Positions 34,989 to 38,072 of a DNA stretch of 38,072 nt are shown here, in pieces. Position 1 is the first letter of the stretch. Every line of letters starts with the position of its first letter. Source of the DNA: an uncultured Hyphomicrobiales bacterium. Its GTDB lineage: Bacteria > Pseudomonadota > Alphaproteobacteria > Rhizobiales > Beijerinckiaceae. Under the pieces are notes generated by a model, which saw only the letters and a program-made list of their open reading frames with translations, searched no databases and was not told where the DNA came from. The stretch is from assembly GCA_903825465.1 (NCBI GenBank), contig CAIKAR010000036.1, positions 1 to 38,072 of the forward strand. The letters are read 5' to 3'. The translations under genes and the position numbers were made by a program.

Positions 34989-35765
34989 TTAGTCCAAATC
35001 GACGCGGATAGGCACGTGGTCGCGTGGCTTTTCCCGCGCCCGCATCTCGCTGTCGATCGCGACGCCGCGCAAGCGGTCGGCCGCCTGCGGCGACAGCAGC
35101 AGATGGTCGATGCGAATGCCGTTGTTTCGCTGCCAGGCGCCGGCTTGATAGTCCCAGAAGGTGTAAAGCCCGTCCGCGTCCGTGGTGGCGCGGAGCGCCT
35201 CTGTCAGGCCGAGATCGAGCAATTCGCGGAATTTGGCCCGGGTCGCCGGCAAAAACAGGGCATCGGTCGCCCAAGCCGACGCATCGCGCGCGTCCCGCTC
35301 GTCGGGAATGACGTTGTAATCCCCCGCGAGGACCAAAGGCTCCTCAAGCTTCAGCAACTCGCGTGTGTGGGAAATCAGCCGGTTCATCCAGCGAAGCTTG
35401 TAGTCGTATTTGTCACCCGGCGCGGGATTGCCGTTCGGCAGATAGATCGACGCGACGCGAACAATCGTCGCGCCATGTGGAATCGTCGCCTCGATGTAGC
35501 GGGCCTGCTCGTCCGCGTCGTCGCCAGGCAGGCCACGTTCCACCTCCATCGGAAACTTCGACAGGATGGCGACGCCGTTGAAGGTTTTCTGGCCGTGCGT
35601 GGCGACATTGTAGCCCAAAGCCTCGATTTCCTGGCGTGGAAAGGCTTCATCGACGCATTTGATTTCCTGCAGACAGACGACGTCGGGCTCGACCTCCTTC
35701 AACCAGTAAAGGAGATGGTCCAGCCTCTGGCGGATCGAGTTGACGTTCCATGTGGCGATGCGCAC
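34989..35765 (-). CDS. xthA: Exodeoxyribonuclease III
   Basis: A 258-residue AP endonuclease and 3'-exonuclease of base excision repair. It starts at GTG (35763-35765), with only a weak GGGAAA upstream, giving the family start MRIATWNVNSIRQRLDHLL. Catalytic and metal residues are in the expected places: N7, E34 (CLQEIKC), Y108 (IYLPNGNP), D149 and N151 (LAGDYNVIP), and the C-terminal RIDHLL and DHVPI segments with the final Asp-His pair. Length is normal. It lies between the lipid A acyltransferase-like gene (54-base gap) and the cyclase gene (19-base gap) on the same strand. Confidence 0.95.
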   Translation of the reverse strand: MRIATWNVNSIRQRLDHLLYWLKEVEPDVVCLQEIKCVDEAFPRQEIEALGYNVATHGQKTFNGVAILSKFPMEVERGLPGDDADEQARYIEATIPHGATIVRVASIYLPNGNPAPGDKYDYKLRWMNRLISHTRELLKLEEPLVLAGDYNVIPDERDARDASAWATDALFLPATRAKFRELLDLGLTEALRATTDADGLYTFWDYQAGAWQRNNGIRIDHLLLSPQAADRLRGVAIDSEMRAREKPRDHVPIRVDLD

Positions 35766-35819
35766 GCGGCTTTTCCCGTGTCTATTCAGCCGAAGCCTAG
35801 CATATGGATTTGGAAAGTT

Positions 35820-36689
35820 TCAGTCCCAGCGGCGGTGCGCCCACATCCATTGCTCGGGATGCGCGCGGATGGAGCGCTCGAACACCGCCTGCAGCGCGGC
35901 GGTGGCGGCCACCACGTCGGCCTCGGTATCGCCCGTGTCGCGGACGTCGATTTTTTCGAATGTAATTTTGAACCGCACGCCCGGCAGCCGCTCGTTCAGC
36001 ACGGCGATCAGCGGGACGCCGAGGATCAGCGCCGCCCGCGCCGGGAAGGGAGTGGAGGGCGCCAGTCGGCCGAAAAAGGGGACGGCAACGCCAACGCTGT
36101 CGCGCAAGTCGGCGAGGATCGCCAACTCGCCGCCCTTTTTAAGACTACGCAGGGCGCGGGCGCCGGCCGCGGCTCCCTTTGGCATCAAGCCACCAGGATA
36201 ATAGGGCGCGCGGGCCTTCAGCACGCGGGCGTCGACATAAGGATTCGACATGCGCCGATAGATGCTGACGGGGCGAAACCCCGCCTTCACGGGGCCCATT
36301 GAGGTGACTTCCCAATTCGACTGATGGGCGGCGCAGGCGATGCCCGGAGCCTTGCCATGCAAAACACTCGAAACATCTGAAGTCGCGGTCGCGTCGACCC
36401 GGTCGCTCGCGTAGATTTCGTCGAGATGAAAAAACTCGCCGAAATTCCGCCCGAGGTTCTCCCACATATCCCGCGCCACCGCGTCGCAGTGTGCCCGCGA
36501 CCACTCCGGGAAGGCCGCCCGCAGGTTGTCGATGGCGCGCTGGTGTCGGCTTGAGAGCGGCGCGAACAGGCGCCAGCCCTTGCCCGAAAACGTGGAGACA
36601 GCTTCAAGCGGGATCGCGCCAAAGATGAATTCAATAAATAAATATACTGCGAATTCAATATGATATTTTATTTTCCTGATAAGCGACAT
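35820..36689 (-). CDS. Lipid A biosynthesis lauroyl/myristoyl acyltransferase-like protein (LpxL/HtrB family)
   Basis: A 289-residue inner membrane acyltransferase. The N-terminus is a membrane helix (about 10-28, FAVYLFIEFIFGAIPLEA). The catalytic HX4E motif is H122-Q-S-N-W-E127, and family segments RHQRAIDNLRAAFPE, MWENLGRNFGEFFHLDE, YRRMSNPYVD, DLRDSVGVAVPFFGR and HPEQWMWAHRRW are present. Such enzymes add secondary acyl chains to lipid A. The start codon follows the stop of the UbiH-like gene with no gap, implying coupled translation. The first 22 codons are strikingly AT-rich and include rare codons such as TTA, unlike the rest of the gene. Confidence 0.92.
   Translation of the reverse strand: MSLIRKIKYHIEFAVYLFIEFIFGAIPLEAVSTFSGKGWRLFAPLSSRHQRAIDNLRAAFPEWSRAHCDAVARDMWENLGRNFGEFFHLDEIYASDRVDATATSDVSSVLHGKAPGIACAAHQSNWEVTSMGPVKAGFRPVSIYRRMSNPYVDARVLKARAPYYPGGLMPKGAAAGARALRSLKKGGELAILADLRDSVGVAVPFFGRLAPSTPFPARAALILGVPLIAVLNERLPGVRFKITFEKIDVRDTGDTEADVVAATAALQAVFERSIRAHPEQWMWAHRRWD
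36627..36660. repeat. Direct repeat GAATTCAATA in an AT-rich island
   Basis: Two exact copies, 36627-36636 and 36651-36660, are 24 bases apart inside the first codons of the acyltransferase-like gene. They encode two Ile-Glu-Phe turns of the membrane helix. The surrounding 65 bases are nearly all A and T in an otherwise GC-rich window. Confidence 0.9.
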
Positions 36690-37979
36690 CTAGCGGTCCA
36701 AGGCGGCCTCTGCGGTGGAGTCGGTTGCTGCCCGGCCTTGAAAATCGGCGGCGGGAGGCTTCTTACGGGAATTCGCCGGCTTGCGCATCAGGGGCGGCAG
36801 ACGCCCCGCTGGCGCGATCCCTTCTCGCATCAGCGCCCGCCGCAATGGGCCGATGTTGGCCATCGCCGCGAAACCGGCCGCGCGGATAAAATCGATCGAG
36901 GTCTCGTGGAGCAGCAGCGACTGGTTCAACGCCGCGACCCCGGCGATCCGGGAGGCGACATCGAGCCGGCGCGCGGCTTCGTAATCGGCCAGCGCCGCTT
37001 GCGCGCCCGCGTCGGCCCGGCCGAATTTCCCCAACGAGGCAACGAGTTGCGCGACATCGCGAAGCCCCAGGTTGAGGCCCTGGGCGCCGATGGGCGGAAA
37101 GGCGTGCGCGGCGTCGGCGACCAGCGCCACCCGGGTCGAGGTCAGCCTGTGGCACCGCAGGCCTGACATCGGAAAAGCGCCGCGCGGCCCTTCCAGGCCC
37201 ATGCCGCCATGGAGATCGTGGACCTGGGCCTGAATTTCGCGGGCGAGCGCGGCGTCGTCCAGCGCCATGCGGCGCGTGGCGTCAGCGGGGGGCATCAGCC
37301 AGACGAGGCTTGATCGGTGTTTATGTTCGGGGCTGGGGGGCAGCGGCACGAGGGTGCAAGGCCCACTGCGTGTGTGGAATTCGGTCGAGGTTTGGACATG
37401 CGACCGCTCGTGCCAGAGGATCGCGGTGAGGGCGGTTTGGGGGTAGGACCACTCCTGGAAGCCGATTCCAGCGGCTTTGCGGACGGTGGAGTTGCGCCCG
37501 TCGGCGCCGACCAGCAGCGACGCCTCGATCCGTCCGCCGCCGCCCAGGAGCGCGGAAACGCCTGTTGAGGAAATGACGAAGTCCGACAGCAGGTCTTCGA
37601 TCAGCGCCACCCCCTCGGTTTGCCGGGCGGTGTCTGCCAAAGCGGCCACTAAGTCGGTGTTGGCGATGTTAATTCCGAAAGCGTCGAGGTCGATTTCCGC
37701 CGCGCGGAGCAGCACAGGCTCCGAGCGAAAAAGCGATGTAGTATCGTCGATTAGCCGAATTCTTTCAAGTGGTGTGGAAAGTGGCGCGATGCTTTCCAGC
37801 AGACCCAGCGACAGGTAAAGCTGAACCGAGGCCTCGAACAGGGCGACCGTGCGCCCGTTGCGAGCGCTATCGAGCCGGCCCGCGACTGTCACTTGAAAAC
37901 CAGCCTGCGCCAGCGAGATAGCGGCTGTCAGACCGGCGGCGCCGGCGCCGGCGATCAGGATGTCGGTCCGTCGCGTCAT
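36690..37979 (-). CDS. FAD-dependent monooxygenase of the UbiH/UbiF/VisC/COQ6 family
   Basis: A 429-residue flavoprotein from the ATG at 37977-37979; the frame is open to 38063, but the dinucleotide fold starts right after this Met. Motifs are the GxGxxG fold ILIAGAGAAGLTAAISLAQAG, the NGRTVALFEASVQLYLSLGL segment, the DG motif LLVGADGRNSTVRKA, and the second FAD motif VADAAHAFPPIGAQGLNLGL. In that last motif the usual GD-AAH reads AD-AAH. The family hydroxylates the ring of ubiquinone precursors, so a role in ubiquinone synthesis is likely, but which position is unknown. It heads the run UbiH-like, LpxL-like, xthA, cyclase; its TAG is followed directly by the next ATG. Confidence 0.9.
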   Translation of the reverse strand: MTRRTDILIAGAGAAGLTAAISLAQAGFQVTVAGRLDSARNGRTVALFEASVQLYLSLGLLESIAPLSTPLERIRLIDDTTSLFRSEPVLLRAAEIDLDAFGINIANTDLVAALADTARQTEGVALIEDLLSDFVISSTGVSALLGGGGRIEASLLVGADGRNSTVRKAAGIGFQEWSYPQTALTAILWHERSHVQTSTEFHTRSGPCTLVPLPPSPEHKHRSSLVWLMPPADATRRMALDDAALAREIQAQVHDLHGGMGLEGPRGAFPMSGLRCHRLTSTRVALVADAAHAFPPIGAQGLNLGLRDVAQLVASLGKFGRADAGAQAALADYEAARRLDVASRIAGVAALNQSLLLHETSIDFIRAAGFAAMANIGPLRRALMREGIAPAGRLPPLMRKPANSRKKPPAADFQGRAATDSTAEAALDR

Positions 37980-38072
37980 GTTGGCAGTGTAGCCCGGAAA
38001 ACCCACAGCGCGAAATTCCGCGGTGGCTTTCATCTTTCCACGCGCGCTGCGGCGGGGATCCACCGCCGCGCC

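Overview
This is a GC-rich, gene-dense chromosomal window from an alphaproteobacterium, most likely a member of the Hyphomicrobiales (Rhizobiales). The pointers are a PopZ-type polar organizer, an IalB-family secreted protein, an ExoR-like Sel1 protein, a DUF1737 protein, the order pdxJ-acpS-lepB-rnc-era, and a neighbourhood of isoaspartyl methyltransferase-like gene, TolC, PopZ and ValS. I see no tRNA or rRNA gene, CRISPR array, prophage, transposase or integrase. Species-level placement is not possible from the sequence alone.

Layout. Positions 1-2199 (minus strand) hold a YejA-type peptide-binding protein translationally coupled to the start of an adenylate-forming enzyme cut by the window edge. 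2484-4179 has an IalB-family secreted protein converging on a hydroxycinnamoyl-CoA hydratase/lyase-like crotonase. A 680-bp stretch (4180-4858) has no convincing gene. 4859-5986 is a GDSL/SGNH hydrolase. From 6186 to 11145 a plus-strand run carries trmJ, three tripartite-tricarboxylate (Bug-family) solute-binding proteins and an MDR oxidoreductase, with no membrane subunits nearby. 11155-13265 (minus) carries a class II aldolase-like gene and purB. 13411-14556 is an acyltransferase-3 membrane protein. 14558-15624 (minus) carries rpe and a tiny secreted His/Arg-rich protein.

15777-21618 is a plus-strand housekeeping block: an ABC exporter, pdxJ, acpS, lepB, rnc, era and a DUF1737 gene, with several ATGA overlaps. 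21688-26559 (minus) is an envelope and polarity block: an isoaspartyl methyltransferase-like protein, two tandem TolC paralogues and popZ. Opposite to it, 26698-32413 (plus) holds valS, ilvD and an exoR-like gene closed by a clear terminator. 32714-37979 (minus) is a compact four-gene run: UbiH-type flavin monooxygenase, lipid A acyltransferase-like protein, exodeoxyribonuclease III, and a CHASE2-domain class III adenylate cyclase.

Most of the window is conserved housekeeping. The parts most worth a second look are the hydratase/lyase-like enzyme whose phenol-binding tyrosines appear replaced, the duplicated TolC with a 20-bp tandem repeat and a C10G5 tract upstream, the three orphan Bug proteins, the tiny secreted protein with an 11-bp-period direct repeat over its -35 region, and the CHASE2 cyclase at the end of an envelope and repair operon. 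I did not find strong evidence for a wholly new system.
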